Below are positions 44,769-55,238 of a DNA stretch of 64,000 nt, piece after piece. The DNA is from Paenibacillus sp. URB8-2. GTDB taxonomy: Bacteria; Bacillota; Bacilli; Paenibacillales; Paenibacillaceae. Both the position numbers and the translations under genes were made by a program. The stretch covers positions 4,340,001-4,404,000 of the forward strand of contig NZ_AP023239.1 in NCBI RefSeq assembly GCF_013393385.1, read 5' to 3'. Position 1 is the first letter of the stretch. Every line of letters begins with the position of its first letter. The notes below the pieces were generated by a model. It was not told where the DNA came from. It worked only from the letters and a program-made list of their open reading frames with translations, and did no database searches.

Positions 44769-47700
44769 TTATTGACTCTTCTTCAGCGTATTAAGAATGA
44801 TCTTGGCGCATTCGGCCCGAGTCGCCGAGCTGACCGGCTCGAAGCTCTGACTGGAGCGGCCGCCGATTAAACCGAGACCGTAAGCCTGCTGAACAGCTTC
44901 TTTGGCCCAGCTTGCGGCGCTGCCAATATCCTTGAACGGAGCGGGCGAAGCTCCGGCTGTCTGAAGACCGGTGTTATATTGATAAGCCCGGACAATCATA
45001 AGCGCCATCTCCTGGCGCGTTACCGCCGATGCGGGATCGAACCGTGAAGCCGTTCTTCCCTTCACAATGCCTGCCTGAACCGCAGCCGCAACTTCCTCCG
45101 CATACCAGGCTCCGCCCGAAATGTCGGTAAACGCGCCTGCGTTCCCGCCTTCAAGCTTCAGCCAACGAACGAGCATAGCCGCAAATTCGGCGCGGGTCAC
45201 CTGGCGTCCGGGTTCGAATTTGTCGCCGGTCCCCTGAATTATATGCTTGGCAGTCAGCTCGCGCACGGTTTCCGCGGCCCAATGGCCGGTATTCAAATCC
45301 GTGAAGGATTTGTCGTACTCCAGCACGGCGTACTTACTGAAATGGGAAACTTGAGCAGTTATTACACCGCCGGACAACGTGCCCGGCAGATATTCAAGCT
45401 CTCCTCCATTACCTATAAAGTACACGCCAAGCAGCCTCTCATCGGCGGAAGGATCGATCCGCAACGCAAGCTTGAGCGGCTTGCCGAAGGATTTCAGCGA
45501 AAGCTTGTTGCCCTGGCTGTCGACGGCAGCCAATTCGAACTCGTAGAGCCCGCCGGCAAGCCGGATCCCGGCTCTCTCCAGTGACGATGCCTGCCGAAGC
45601 GCGGTCTGGGCAGCTTCAGCAGGAACGGAATTCGCCGAGAAGACGAGTTTCCCGCTGCTTCTCTCGCTTACCGGAAGCAGATCGCGGGCGGCCTGGAGCA
45701 GTTCAGCCGGAACGGTAGCCGTCCATTCCGATGCTTTGATGGCTACCGGAGCGCCGAGCAGCAGATCCGGAGCGGCGGCCGGAAGCACAAGCTCGCCGGT
45801 TTCTCCCGGAACTTCCAATGTGACAGACCCGGCAGCGGCTGCGGCCCTGATTGTTTCGGCTTCGACTACAGTCCGTACCAGACCGGGAGCCGCCGGACTT
45901 GGCGAAGGTGAAGGCTTGGTCCCAGGCGCCGATGTCGGCTGAGGTGTAGGCGTTGGCTCAAAGCTTTCCTCAGCGGTTACCGTCAGAAGCTGCGTTTTTG
46001 CAAACGAACCGTACTTTGCCTGAATATCAGCCGTTCCGGAACGAAGCGCTTTGATGGTACCCTTATTGTCGATTGCCGCCACAGCCGGGTTGCTGCTGCT
46101 GTACACAATCCCTTCATTCAAAAGCATCCGGCTGCCGTCGCTGTACACGGCTCTCACGACTGCAGTTCTTTCCTCGCCTTCTTTCAGAGAAGAAGGAGCC
46201 TCCAGTTCAATGCCCGTTATCGTACGGTCAGCGTCTGCCTGACCTGTACCAAACGACCAGATGTCGGAATACGCCATTCCGCCGTGGCCGTCATCCGCCG
46301 CCGCATACCAGGAATATTTGTTATCCGGGGACAGGCCGTTCCACTCCGTTTCGGCTCTTGAGCCGCTGACGGTATTGGCGCTCGAGCCAATCCGGTTCTT
46401 GGTATAGACGTTCACGCCGATATAATCTGTGGCGACCTGCTTGCTTGCCGCCATCGGCGTATAATCGATATCGAATTCATCCTTGCCCGGCTCGTCATAG
46501 TAGTTCTGGTCGTCCAGGTAAGGCGAGTAGGTATTGACATGAATTTTGCTGTTATCCAGATCAAACTGCAGCATCCGCAGGTACCCCGAACCCCCCTCGG
46601 TCGCCGATTGATAATCGGACAGCATCTCGACAACGGTCCGGCCGTCGGGAGCGTGCTTTACATTATAGGCCACGCCATGATGATGTCCGCACAGCACCAT
46701 GAACACGTTGTTGTTCGGTGCAACAATATCCGTCCAGATCTCCTGTCCGTCGCCGGCGTAATCGCCGGTAGGTGTAATGTATTGATGCGTGGCGACGATA
46801 GCCTTCCGATCAGGGTACTGCTTCAGCACCTCATTGGCCCAGGCGACCGTATCTTTCTGCACATTCCACCCGAGGTACATAATAATGAAATCCTGGCCGC
46901 TTGCGGATATCAGATCGTAGTGATCGCGGTTATTGTGGAAATCGCCGCCGAAAGTCGGCTGGCTCTCGAACCGCGATTTGCCGAAATACTTGTAATACTC
47001 CTTGTAGTCGGCCTCGTTATGGTTAACATCATGATTGCCGGCCACCAGGCCGTACGGCATTCCGGCTTCCTCCAGCGTCTTCATGCTGTTGCTGGCCACA
47101 GCCCATTCATCCGCGCGGTCCCAGTCGTCGACAAGGTCGCCGGTATGGATGGAGTAGACAATCTTCTTGCTATCCTTTTGATCGACGATATAATCCATCA
47201 TGGATTTATAAATGCCCGGGTACGAATCTGAATAATATTGGGTATCGCTTACCCATGCAAATGAAAAATCAACGTCGTCCGGAGATGGCAGCAAATCCTG
47301 AATAAGCACATGCACAGTTTTGCCGCGAACCATACCGCCGGCTTTCACCTTGGCCTCCAGACGGAAATCCTGTTCGCCAAGGCCCGATGCTGCCCGCTCC
47401 CATTTTCCCGTATTGTAATTCCAGGTGTACATGGTCACTTGCCGTCCCGCGAGAGAATGTCCTTCCCATACGACTTCAACTTCATCTTCGGCTGCCGGTT
47501 CTTCATCAAGAGTGAAGTCAAACCGGTGGTACGGGAACAGACCATCGGCGTCCGTTACAAAATACCGTCCGTCCTTTTGGCTTATCTTGGCTATATCATC
47601 CCCCGCAAGCTCTTTTTCGCCGGATGGCGCAAGCTCAAGCGGCGGCTCACGATCCACCGAGTTCGCATAAGCGGCTTGGGACTTGGCGCCATTAAAGTCG

Positions 47701-50700
47701 TAGCGGTAGCCCTTGTAAAAGGTCACGTCCAACGGGTCGCCGTTCGGATCGGACGCCTTCACGCTGAGGACCGCCTTTCCGGAGTCAACCTTCCCGCCGG
47801 CTTGTGGAGAAGGCTCGGAGGGCTTGTTCGGCGCATCGTTCTGAATCTCGAACGAAACTGAGCGTTTCGTTTCGTTGCCGGCCTTGTCCACGGCCGTTAC
47901 TTCAAGCTTGTGTCCTCCTGCCGGGAGAGCGGCCGGCCGGTCCGACGGAAACGGAACTGCCGCACCGTCTACAGTCGCGGTAACGGCATCCATGCCGGAT
48001 GATGCATCGGATATCGTGCCGCTCAGGGTTACAGGGCCTCTGTAACTCTTCCCTTCCTCAACCGACAGATTCTCAATAGCCGGAAGCGTGTTGTCAACGG
48101 AAGCCGGCACACTTATCGTTTGTCCGGCGGCTCCATCCAGCTTAAAGGTATGCGGACCGTCGGCCAACACAGCGGTATCAAGTTCATGCCTCACTCCGGT
48201 AAACGTTGATGCGGGCAGTTGGACCGCAAAATGAACCTCGGGCACATCATCGTTTATCGTAATCCGGTTCGTCGCATTGGCCAGACTGACAAATTTCCCG
48301 CTGCTGCTCTTGGTCTTTGCGGAGATTTGAGGAGCGGTACCGTCCCAGTTGAGGAAGCGGGCATTTTGCAGCTTATAATCGTCATTGTTGCCTTCAAGCC
48401 CCCTCGGCGATACTCCATTCCCCGACGTGAAGGCCACCGTATTTTCCCCGGGCTTGAACCAATGTCCCTCTAAAGGAACTGCCAAAGTGCTGTAATTCGA
48501 CCCTGCCGGCAGGTAGCCGACAAACTCTTCATTGATATACAGACCGTTCAAGAATGAGGTAGACTGCAGATCGTTAGCTTCGAATACGATATAAGCGTCG
48601 CCGCCCGGTTCCGGTGCCGTTTCCACAGCATTGCCGTCAACCGACAGACTCAAAGTGTCTTCCGTGCCCGCGTACCCCTTCAGTGTCAGGGTTCCCCGCA
48701 GCCACTCTCCTTCTTCCACATTCAGGGACAGCTGGGCCCTCGGGGAGAATTGAAGCCGGTAAGGCCGGCCTTCCGTCTCAACTGTTGAAACGGTATTCGT
48801 GCCATCCGACGCCGTAAAATAATAGTCCACATATTCCGCGTTCAGCAGATTATAGGATTTGACGATGTCCGATACGTAAGCTTCGGCGCCCGCGCGCAGC
48901 ATATTCACACGGGTATAGTCGCTTGCGCCGTTCTTTTTATAATACAGATTGACCTGTTTTATCTTTTGACTGTCGGCAACCGAAGCGGTCAGCGTAAGAT
49001 CCTGCACCGGTTGAGTTCCCGCAGCGGGAATATACGTGATTACCGGCGGCTCCGTGTCAGCCGAAAGCTCAATCGGCGTTTCCGGTACTTGCCCTTCAAG
49101 CAGCGTCCCGGGCGTAGGAGTCTGGTCGTATCCCCGGCGGAACATTCTGTTGCCTCCGTCCAGCGGATATTCAAACACAACGCCCCGGCCCGTTACGGCC
49201 TCATCCTGGCTTACGCTGAACCAGGCCTGCGAAACAATATCCCCCGCGTGATGGTAAGGATAAGCCGCATCTTCGGCGATCAATATCCTGCCCTCTTCCG
49301 AGTCCGGCAGTCCGGTGCCGTCCCATAAGACAGGGAGCAGCGAAGAATCTTCAAGATTCACATTGTACAGGCTATTAAAGTTGCTTACGGGTTTTCCCCG
49401 GGTGACGGAAGTCTGCAGCCAGATCACGGCTGTTCCCTTTGAGGCCAGCACGTAGTCTTCCGTCAGATCAATCGGACTTGCCACTCCGGTCCGGGTTTCA
49501 TAGACCAGCTTGTACTGGTCAAGATGGATGGGGAGGCTCGTATTGTTATAAACCTCCACAAACTCATAATCGTCATTTCCCGTATTATCCGGCATGATTT
49601 CCGTAATCAGCAGCCCGCTTTCCAGCGGATGAAGGGAGGAAACCACTTTAATTTCGTAGTCTTTGCCCTCCTTGTCCCGGCTGTCGGCGTTGTTCCGTCC
49701 GTCCGATGCCAAAATGTAATATTGCAGCCTGGAAGCGCCCGTCAGCGCCGCTTCGGGAACGACTGTCTTGTAGACGCTGTCCCCGACTGAGGCCATGGAA
49801 GATGCGGCATAGTCGGACATTTTATCCGTTTTATAATGCAAGCTCACATCTTCGACTTTCTGATCATCGCTAACCTTGACCGACAGCTCCAGCGCTTTAG
49901 GCAAAGTCGATCCCGCAGGGATCATATGACTGAGCACCGGCTTGATAAAGTCAGCGGGAAGCTCCATCCGCTGGGCGGGGACCTGGTCAGGAATGAGCGT
50001 CCCGGGTGACGGCGCTTGCTTCGATGCCAGCTTCACCATTGTCGCGGAACCGTCTTCCGCCGCCTTGTAAACCACACCGGTATGGTCCTTGCTATCGCTC
50101 ACATCGGTGGAGTTGTAGCCGTCGGCGTCATTGTAGACCGCCTTGGAGATGATTTCATCCGTATCCGTGGCGATAGCCAGGCTCCGGCCGCCCGTATTGG
50201 AGAAGCCGTATCCCGGATTCAGGACAATAATCTGATCTTCCGTGTAGGAAGTGCCGTAAGTCTTGTTGAAATTAGCCAGCGTGTCGCTCGTGTTGACCAC
50301 GTAGTTCCATAGCAGAACCGTTTTTTGAGGCTGCAAAATATAGTCATCGTCAATGTCAAGAACGATAGGAGAACGGTTGTCATAATACCCGTACAGCACC
50401 TTATATTCCTTCAGCGGAATCGGCCGGTTGCTGTTGTTGTAAAGCTCGATATATTCGTAGCTTTCTCCCCCGCCCGTCGCCCCGGCCGCCGTCTTGGCAT
50501 TAAATATGATTTCGGAAATCAGAAGATAGGGTCCCTTTCCTCCGCCGGCTGCATCCTTAACCGTAATCGTCTCAAAGCTGTCCGGCTGCTGCGGATAGCG
50601 GGCGGTGTTCACGCCGTCGGAAGCTTCAATGTAGTATTTAACGCTCTTGGTTCCGGTCATTACGGAGGACGGTATGACACCGGAATAATCGTTCCAGCCT

Positions 50701-51548
50701 TCTGCGCCGCGCTCGCTGTAGGTCATGGATGTCACTGTATAGGCATCGGCTTCCTCCGCCTTATAGAACAACTTGACGCTGCCAAGCCACGTCTCGTCAT
50801 ATACCTGAGCCGTGACGCTTACATTCACCGGTTCAGTCTCCGCGATTGCTGCCGTATGGCGGATAAGCGGCGCTACGGCTTCCGCCGGAAGCTCCGCACG
50901 CGGAGGAACTTGTCCATTCAGCAGCGTTCCCGGTGTCGGGGTCTGCTTGGAAGACAACTTCGTCATCAGAGCCCCGCCGGCAGGATTGTAAGCATATATA
51001 ACGCTTTTTCCGTTACTATCGTCGCTTTTGTCGGTGTCGCTGATGACCGAATCATTATATCTGGCCACAGAGACTGTGCCGTTATCCGAAGCTTTTCGAA
51101 GAGTCACTTTATATGTTCCCGTATTTACCAGATTTCCTGAAGGCTGGTCAAGAAAAGCGCTCTGCTCTTCCGCAAGACCCGGGTTCATGCTGTAGGCGGC
51201 ATTGAACTTCGCAAGACTGCCCTGCTCTCCGTCAAGGTAACCGCGGAGCACGGCTGTCCCGTAGGGAGAAATGCTCTTGCTGCCCTTGATCGTCCACTTG
51301 TAGACCTTCGAGCCGTCAAAATTCTCAATATTCACATAATAGTCATTCAAAGAGGCCGTTTCCGCGCTATTGTTGTAGACTTCGATGTACTCCCAAGCTT
51401 TCACATCCGCACTGTTGGTATTGGGTGAATTAAACACCACTTCCGTAATCAGCAGTTTGGGAATTTCCTCCGCCTTAACGGAACGAGCCTGACCAAACCC
51501 CGATAGAGCCAATGCTCCCGCCAAACATCCCGCCAGCAACTTCTTCAA
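44769..51548 (-). CDS. Giant S-layer-anchored protein with lamin-tail-like domains and metallophosphoesterase
   Basis: 2,259 residues from TTG 51548, which has GGAGGAG just upstream and opens a clean signal peptide (MKKLLAGCLAGALALSGFG); a TTG at 51569 has no ribosome site. Domains in order: three lamin-tail-type modules at about 30-215, 340-530 and 650-840 (ITEVVFNSPN, ISEIIFNAKT, ITEIMPDNTG openings with EYIEVYNNS or similar). Each is followed by an Ig-like segment. Further Ig-like modules fill about 840-1420. A calcineurin-type metallophosphoesterase at about 1425-1690 has WVSDTQYY, HTGDLVDDWD, VAGNHDVNH and LCGHHHG. An Fn3-like and a BIG2 segment, a TP-rich linker and three SLH motifs (from 2080) end it. 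Likely a surface nuclease or phosphatase; substrate unproven. Confidence 0.88.
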   Translation of the reverse strand: MKKLLAGCLAGALALSGFGQARSVKAEEIPKLLITEVVFNSPNTNSADVKAWEYIEVYNNSAETASLNDYYVNIENFDGSKVYKWTIKGSKSISPYGTAVLRGYLDGEQGSLAKFNAAYSMNPGLAEEQSAFLDQPSGNLVNTGTYKVTLRKASDNGTVSVARYNDSVISDTDKSDDSNGKSVIYAYNPAGGALMTKLSSKQTPTPGTLLNGQVPPRAELPAEAVAPLIRHTAAIAETEPVNVSVTAQVYDETWLGSVKLFYKAEEADAYTVTSMTYSERGAEGWNDYSGVIPSSVMTGTKSVKYYIEASDGVNTARYPQQPDSFETITVKDAAGGGKGPYLLISEIIFNAKTAAGATGGGESYEYIELYNNSNRPIPLKEYKVLYGYYDNRSPIVLDIDDDYILQPQKTVLLWNYVVNTSDTLANFNKTYGTSYTEDQIIVLNPGYGFSNTGGRSLAIATDTDEIISKAVYNDADGYNSTDVSDSKDHTGVVYKAAEDGSATMVKLASKQAPSPGTLIPDQVPAQRMELPADFIKPVLSHMIPAGSTLPKALELSVKVSDDQKVEDVSLHYKTDKMSDYAASSMASVGDSVYKTVVPEAALTGASRLQYYILASDGRNNADSRDKEGKDYEIKVVSSLHPLESGLLITEIMPDNTGNDDYEFVEVYNNTSLPIHLDQYKLVYETRTGVASPIDLTEDYVLASKGTAVIWLQTSVTRGKPVSNFNSLYNVNLEDSSLLPVLWDGTGLPDSEEGRILIAEDAAYPYHHAGDIVSQAWFSVSQDEAVTGRGVVFEYPLDGGNRMFRRGYDQTPTPGTLLEGQVPETPIELSADTEPPVITYIPAAGTQPVQDLTLTASVADSQKIKQVNLYYKKNGASDYTRVNMLRAGAEAYVSDIVKSYNLLNAEYVDYYFTASDGTNTVSTVETEGRPYRLQFSPRAQLSLNVEEGEWLRGTLTLKGYAGTEDTLSLSVDGNAVETAPEPGGDAYIVFEANDLQSTSFLNGLYINEEFVGYLPAGSNYSTLAVPLEGHWFKPGENTVAFTSGNGVSPRGLEGNNDDYKLQNARFLNWDGTAPQISAKTKSSSGKFVSLANATNRITINDDVPEVHFAVQLPASTFTGVRHELDTAVLADGPHTFKLDGAAGQTISVPASVDNTLPAIENLSVEEGKSYRGPVTLSGTISDASSGMDAVTATVDGAAVPFPSDRPAALPAGGHKLEVTAVDKAGNETKRSVSFEIQNDAPNKPSEPSPQAGGKVDSGKAVLSVKASDPNGDPLDVTFYKGYRYDFNGAKSQAAYANSVDREPPLELAPSGEKELAGDDIAKISQKDGRYFVTDADGLFPYHRFDFTLDEEPAAEDEVEVVWEGHSLAGRQVTMYTWNYNTGKWERAASGLGEQDFRLEAKVKAGGMVRGKTVHVLIQDLLPSPDDVDFSFAWVSDTQYYSDSYPGIYKSMMDYIVDQKDSKKIVYSIHTGDLVDDWDRADEWAVASNSMKTLEEAGMPYGLVAGNHDVNHNEADYKEYYKYFGKSRFESQPTFGGDFHNNRDHYDLISASGQDFIIMYLGWNVQKDTVAWANEVLKQYPDRKAIVATHQYITPTGDYAGDGQEIWTDIVAPNNNVFMVLCGHHHGVAYNVKHAPDGRTVVEMLSDYQSATEGGSGYLRMLQFDLDNSKIHVNTYSPYLDDQNYYDEPGKDEFDIDYTPMAASKQVATDYIGVNVYTKNRIGSSANTVSGSRAETEWNGLSPDNKYSWYAAADDGHGGMAYSDIWSFGTGQADADRTITGIELEAPSSLKEGEERTAVVRAVYSDGSRMLLNEGIVYSSSNPAVAAIDNKGTIKALRSGTADIQAKYGSFAKTQLLTVTAEESFEPTPTPQPTSAPGTKPSPSPSPAAPGLVRTVVEAETIRAAAAAGSVTLEVPGETGELVLPAAAPDLLLGAPVAIKASEWTATVPAELLQAARDLLPVSERSSGKLVFSANSVPAEAAQTALRQASSLERAGIRLAGGLYEFELAAVDSQGNKLSLKSFGKPLKLALRIDPSADERLLGVYFIGNGGELEYLPGTLSGGVITAQVSHFSKYAVLEYDKSFTDLNTGHWAAETVRELTAKHIIQGTGDKFEPGRQVTRAEFAAMLVRWLKLEGGNAGAFTDISGGAWYAEEVAAAVQAGIVKGRTASRFDPASAVTRQEMALMIVRAYQYNTGLQTAGASPAPFKDIGSAASWAKEAVQQAYGLGLIGGRSSQSFEPVSSATRAECAKIILNTLKKSQ

Positions 51549-51740
51549 GTTTCTCCTCCAATTCTTCAATTCGAATTACACGCTCCCTCGTGTTCATCTT
51601 TAGCCTGATAAAGACTACAATTATGAACTTTAAACCTGCTTCTTTAACTGGAGATAATCGGAATGTAAAACTTGCGGATGTTTCGTCAATCGCGCGATAG
51701 GTTCGACTCGGAGACTTCCCATTGTTATTGGCGGCCACAA

Positions 51741-51904
51741 CAAAAAACCTCCTTTCGCCCATTAGGCTAAAAGAAGGCTTAACGCATAATCGCAGGCCCC
51801 GTCTCCATCTTCAGCTACCCAAGCTTGATCAGCCCAGGCAACCGCTTGCGAACGGCCTTTTACATTCATTTTTTGCATCACGTTGGAGATGTGGTTGCGA
51901 ACCG
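51741..51904 (-). pseudogene. Truncated, decayed copy of gerE 3' end
   Basis: Aligns with the 3' half of the intact gerE and its downstream hairpin (59990-60150). Codons for VRNHISNVMQKMNVKGRSQA are kept. Then a frameshift follows and the gerE stop is lost. No start or first half of the gene remains. It is in the same orientation as gerE, 8.1 kb away. Confidence 0.85.
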
Positions 51905-52064
51905 AAATCACTTTATGACATTACCATATCCAAATCCAAACTTACTGTCTTCCACTTATAAGTTTAACATCTCTAACCATGCTGTATTGAATAAAGTAGA
52001 CAACCGCGAGGTGAAGCCGATGAAATGGGAAGAGATTGCCGAATGATGCTTGTGACATCGCAGA
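51905..52064. other. Short remnant region beside the gerE copy
   Basis: AT-rich sequence without an assignable gene. A plus-strand frame ends ...KWEEIAE at 52046 and may be the tail of a lost gene. Confidence 0.3.
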
Positions 52065-52141
52065 TTATGTAGAATGAGTGACTACACCTTTCGCTACATT
52101 CATTTGCGGATATTCCCTCATCACTCCCGGAATGTCATCTA

Positions 52142-53324
52142 TATATTCGGCATTTAATATTTAGAATTGAAGACATAAGCGTTCAACTGTGGCAGCGGGC
52201 GTTTCATTAATCAAACGGATAAATCCTTGAACAACTTTGCGAATTTTTTGTACCGAGTCGAAGAAGACATTATGAATTACGGATGATTTTAACCAGCCCC
52301 ACAATTCTTCAATCATGTTCAAATTCGGACTATACGGAGGCAAATAAACCAAGGTGAGTTTGGCTTGATATTCTTTTAAAAAAGGCTGGATGAGGTCTGC
52401 GTGATGAATTCGTGCATTGTCCAAAATCATCACGATTCGGTCGCCTTCATACTTTTCAAGACGCGTTCCAGAAAGGACAAGAATTCTTTGGCGGTATACT
52501 GTTCTTCTTGTACGCAAAACACTTCGCCGGATTCATAATCCAGCGTCCCGATCAGCTTCGCTCCCCAATGCTTGCCGTAGGTGGGAATGATTTTTTGCTG
52601 CCCCTTGGGAAACCAGGTACGAGAAAGCGCTTGGTAATCCCGGATCATGGACTCATCTTCAAACAGAATCCGGTCGATGCGCCCAGCGAGGAGTTTTTAA
52701 CTCCTGAAAGTGTTCTTTGAATTCTTCTTGTTTCTGTGGGTCTGCTTTAGCCAGTGTGTAGGTCGGCTTCGTAAAGCTAAGCTTCAAACGGTACAAAAGG
52801 TCTCGTGTCCCTCGATCCGAATACCGAATATTCCACTTTTGTTCGATCCATTTCCGAACGAGTGGAGAAGTCCAGTTCATCTGGGAAGGAAATCCTTGAT
52901 CCTCGGCGTTTGATTCGTTATCACTTCATACACTTGTTGCTCTTGTTCAGCAGTTAACAAGCGATGTCGTCCTGGAGGACGTCCGATTTGTAGCCCCTGC
53001 ATCCCTTGCTCTCGGTAAGCTTTGCTGTAGTTATATAAGGTCGCAACCGTTCGTCCTGTCACTTCGGAAATTCGTTCGTAGGATTCGCCAAGTAACAGCA
53101 GGAGGATCGTCTGATACCTTTCGTGCATCCGTAAATCTTTGTTTATTTTCATCGCGGCTTTGATTTCCAGAATGGCTGCTGCTTTGTGTTCTTCTGCCAC
53201 ACCAACTCGTACACTCATTTGTATCGTCTCCAATAATCATCGTATTGAAGACTATTATACTGGAATTTATTTCTTTGTGGGTTGTGCATGATCGCTCAAC
53301 TCAATTTATTTTTCGCCGGGTATA
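52142..53324 (-). mobile_element. IS630-family element, copy 1, inside the alcohol dehydrogenase gene
   Basis: About 1,183 bp with imperfect inverted ends (TATATTCGGC at the left; TATACCCGGC read inward from the right). It is flanked by TA duplicated at 52140-52141 and 53325-53326. TA duplication is the mark of the IS630/Tc1 group. The transposase gene in it is broken. Confidence 0.85.
52161..53233 (-). pseudogene. IS630-family transposase with three frame breaks
   Basis: An N-terminal helix-turn-helix part (53233-52877; YERISEVTGRTVATLYNYSKAY) is followed by pieces in other frames. These are 52880-52659 (MNWTSPLVRKWIEQKWNIRY), 52648-52430 (RTWFPKGQQKIIPTYGKHWG) and 52517-52161 (LDNARIHHADLIQPFLKEY, LPPYSPNLNMIEELWGW). 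The DDE_3 catalytic motifs LDNARIHH and NxxE are present. Breaks lie near 52880, 52695 and 52462, the last two in A-runs. The first could be programmed, but three breaks argue for inactivation. Confidence 0.85.
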
Positions 53325-54028
53325 TAGTGCGAAATAATGGCTGATTAATGGCTCAATCCGTACTATGTTTTGCCGAATGAAAGAAATCGCTTCCTCATGT
53401 GTGAAAGGATTAATAAAGGATCCCTTTATGCTTAGTTCTTTTGAAAAAATGGTAAACGGCGAAACATTAATCAGAGTGTCTGGCGAGGGTACGCCGAACA
53501 GAAGGATTTGACCTCCTTTTCGAGCTGCTTTGATTGCAAGCTCCATCGATTCTTGGCGTCCCACGCATTCGATTACAATATCTGCAATATTGATCAGTTG
53601 CCGTACCGTTTCCGGACTCGTTGGCCGCACGACCTCGTTCGCCCCAAGTTCAAGAAGCCGCTCGTGTTTCTCCACCGCAGGTTCGCTGACAATAATTTTT
53701 GCCGCTCCTTGTTTTTTTATAAGCTGGAGGAACAATTGGCCAATGAAACCGCCACCGATAATGAGTACCGTATGAACCGGGCGAACATCGATTGTCTTCA
53801 ATCCGTGCAAGACGCAACCGACAGGTTCTACCATCGCACCTTCAACATAGCTCATCTCGTTCGGGATACAGTAAGCGTTTACCGCAGGAACAATGCAATA
53901 TTCCGCCATGCCACCGTCTCGCGTCACGCCGATTGCTTGAAGATGATCGCACAAATGGGACCGGCCGCTCCGACAATATTCACATTCGCCGCAATAAATA
54001 TTCGGATCTATCGATACTCTGTCTCCTA

Positions 54029-55238
54029 GTACCTTGACTAGATCAAATTTCAGGATACAAATGCTTTAACTTGCCTCGTGCCTGCTCCGTGGTAAATTGC
54101 CAATCGACAGATTTCTGAATTCGGTTGCGTTCGGTTTCCCAAGCGGACACCTCGCCCTGCAATTCTTCAATAGAGGTGATTCGGCGGTTCAGGCATTGGA
54201 TCGTCATTACACTGAGTTCTATCTCAGCAATGTTTAACCAACTTCCATGCTTAGGGGTATAATGGATCTCTAGCCGTTTTGCCAAAGCCAACGCCTGTTC
54301 AGGCGGAAAGGTTTCATACAAGGACGAGATCGTATGGGTATTCAAGTTATCCATCACGAGCCGAACCCGTTTCGCCTCTGGGTAGTGGACCTCCAGCAGT
54401 TCTTGGATCTGCAGAGCCCAATCGGATTTTGTGCGTCTTTCCGAAGCCTGCACGTGACGCCACCCGGCGAGCGGCTCCGTGAACAGAAACAGGCTGCAGC
54501 TGCCTTTGCGAACATACTCGTAGTCTTCTCGCAGAACCTGTCCTGGCTTCATAGGTTGCGGTGGGCGCGAATGATCGAGCAGCTGGATCGGCTGTTCATC
54601 CATACAAATGAGCGGGATTTCAGGGTCATAAGGCAGGGCATAGGTCTCTAAGACGTCTTCCATCCGAGCGACGAATTCACTGCTCGATTTGGCGGGAATG
54701 CACCATTGTTTTTCAGGTGAGGCTTAAGTTTCGTTTTTTTAAAGTCGTCCGAATGGTTTCTCGTCCGACCGATTCTAAAATATTCAGCTCAATGACTCGG
54801 CGCGTTAGCAAACGAATCGTCCAGCGCGCATACCCTTTTGGAGGCTCAGAGCAGGCTAATGCAATAATTCGGGCTTCCACCTCACCGGTGATCGGTGAAG
54901 GGCGTGCCGGTTCAGCACGGCGGCGGTAACAGAGCGTTTGCTCCAGTCCGTGGGTACAGTAGTCTCTAACGGTGTAAAAAACGGTTGCATTACTGACTCC
55001 TGAACGACTGGCAATTTCAGTCTGCTTGGGAATAGCACCTTGATTTTCATCCGAAAGAAGCAGCACGAGACAGCGGCGGCGAATGCCGGGAGATGTCGTT
55101 TCGGCATGAAGAAGTTGTTCAATTCTTTCACGTTCTTTCGGCTCAAGCCGAACCTCGTATTTTTTGTTCATTTGCTTGCCCTCCCATATTTTTCTTATAG
55201 AAAGAGCATAAAACTAGAATAAAAATAGGTCAAGGTAC
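54029..55238 (-). mobile_element. IS630-family element, copy 2, inside the alcohol dehydrogenase gene
   Basis: 1,210 bp with perfect 10-bp inverted ends GTACCTTGAC at both sides. It is flanked by TA at 54027-54028 and 55239-55240. The ends and the transposase differ from copy 1, so it is a different IS630-type element. Confidence 0.9.
54043..55171 (-). pseudogene. IS630-family transposase, frameshifted
   Basis: The N-terminal part (55171-54713, 152 residues; TEIASRSGVSNATVFYTVRDY helix-turn-helix) stops at NLSLT. The DDE part (54663-54043, 206 residues; LICMDEQPIQLLD, LVMDNLNTHT, WLNIAEIELSVM) opens later in another frame. Joining them needs two single-base A insertions near 54717-54735 to give K-L-K-P-H-L-K-K-Q-W, the usual family sequence. 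Catalytic residues (D in CMDEQP, D in MDNLNTH, E in NIAEIE) are kept. Probably no longer active. Confidence 0.82.

Noticed and set aside
51475..51762. 95-codon minus-strand frame before the giant gene
   Set aside because: Overlaps the signal peptide of the giant protein in another frame and carries no recognisable domain; only its upstream part is free.
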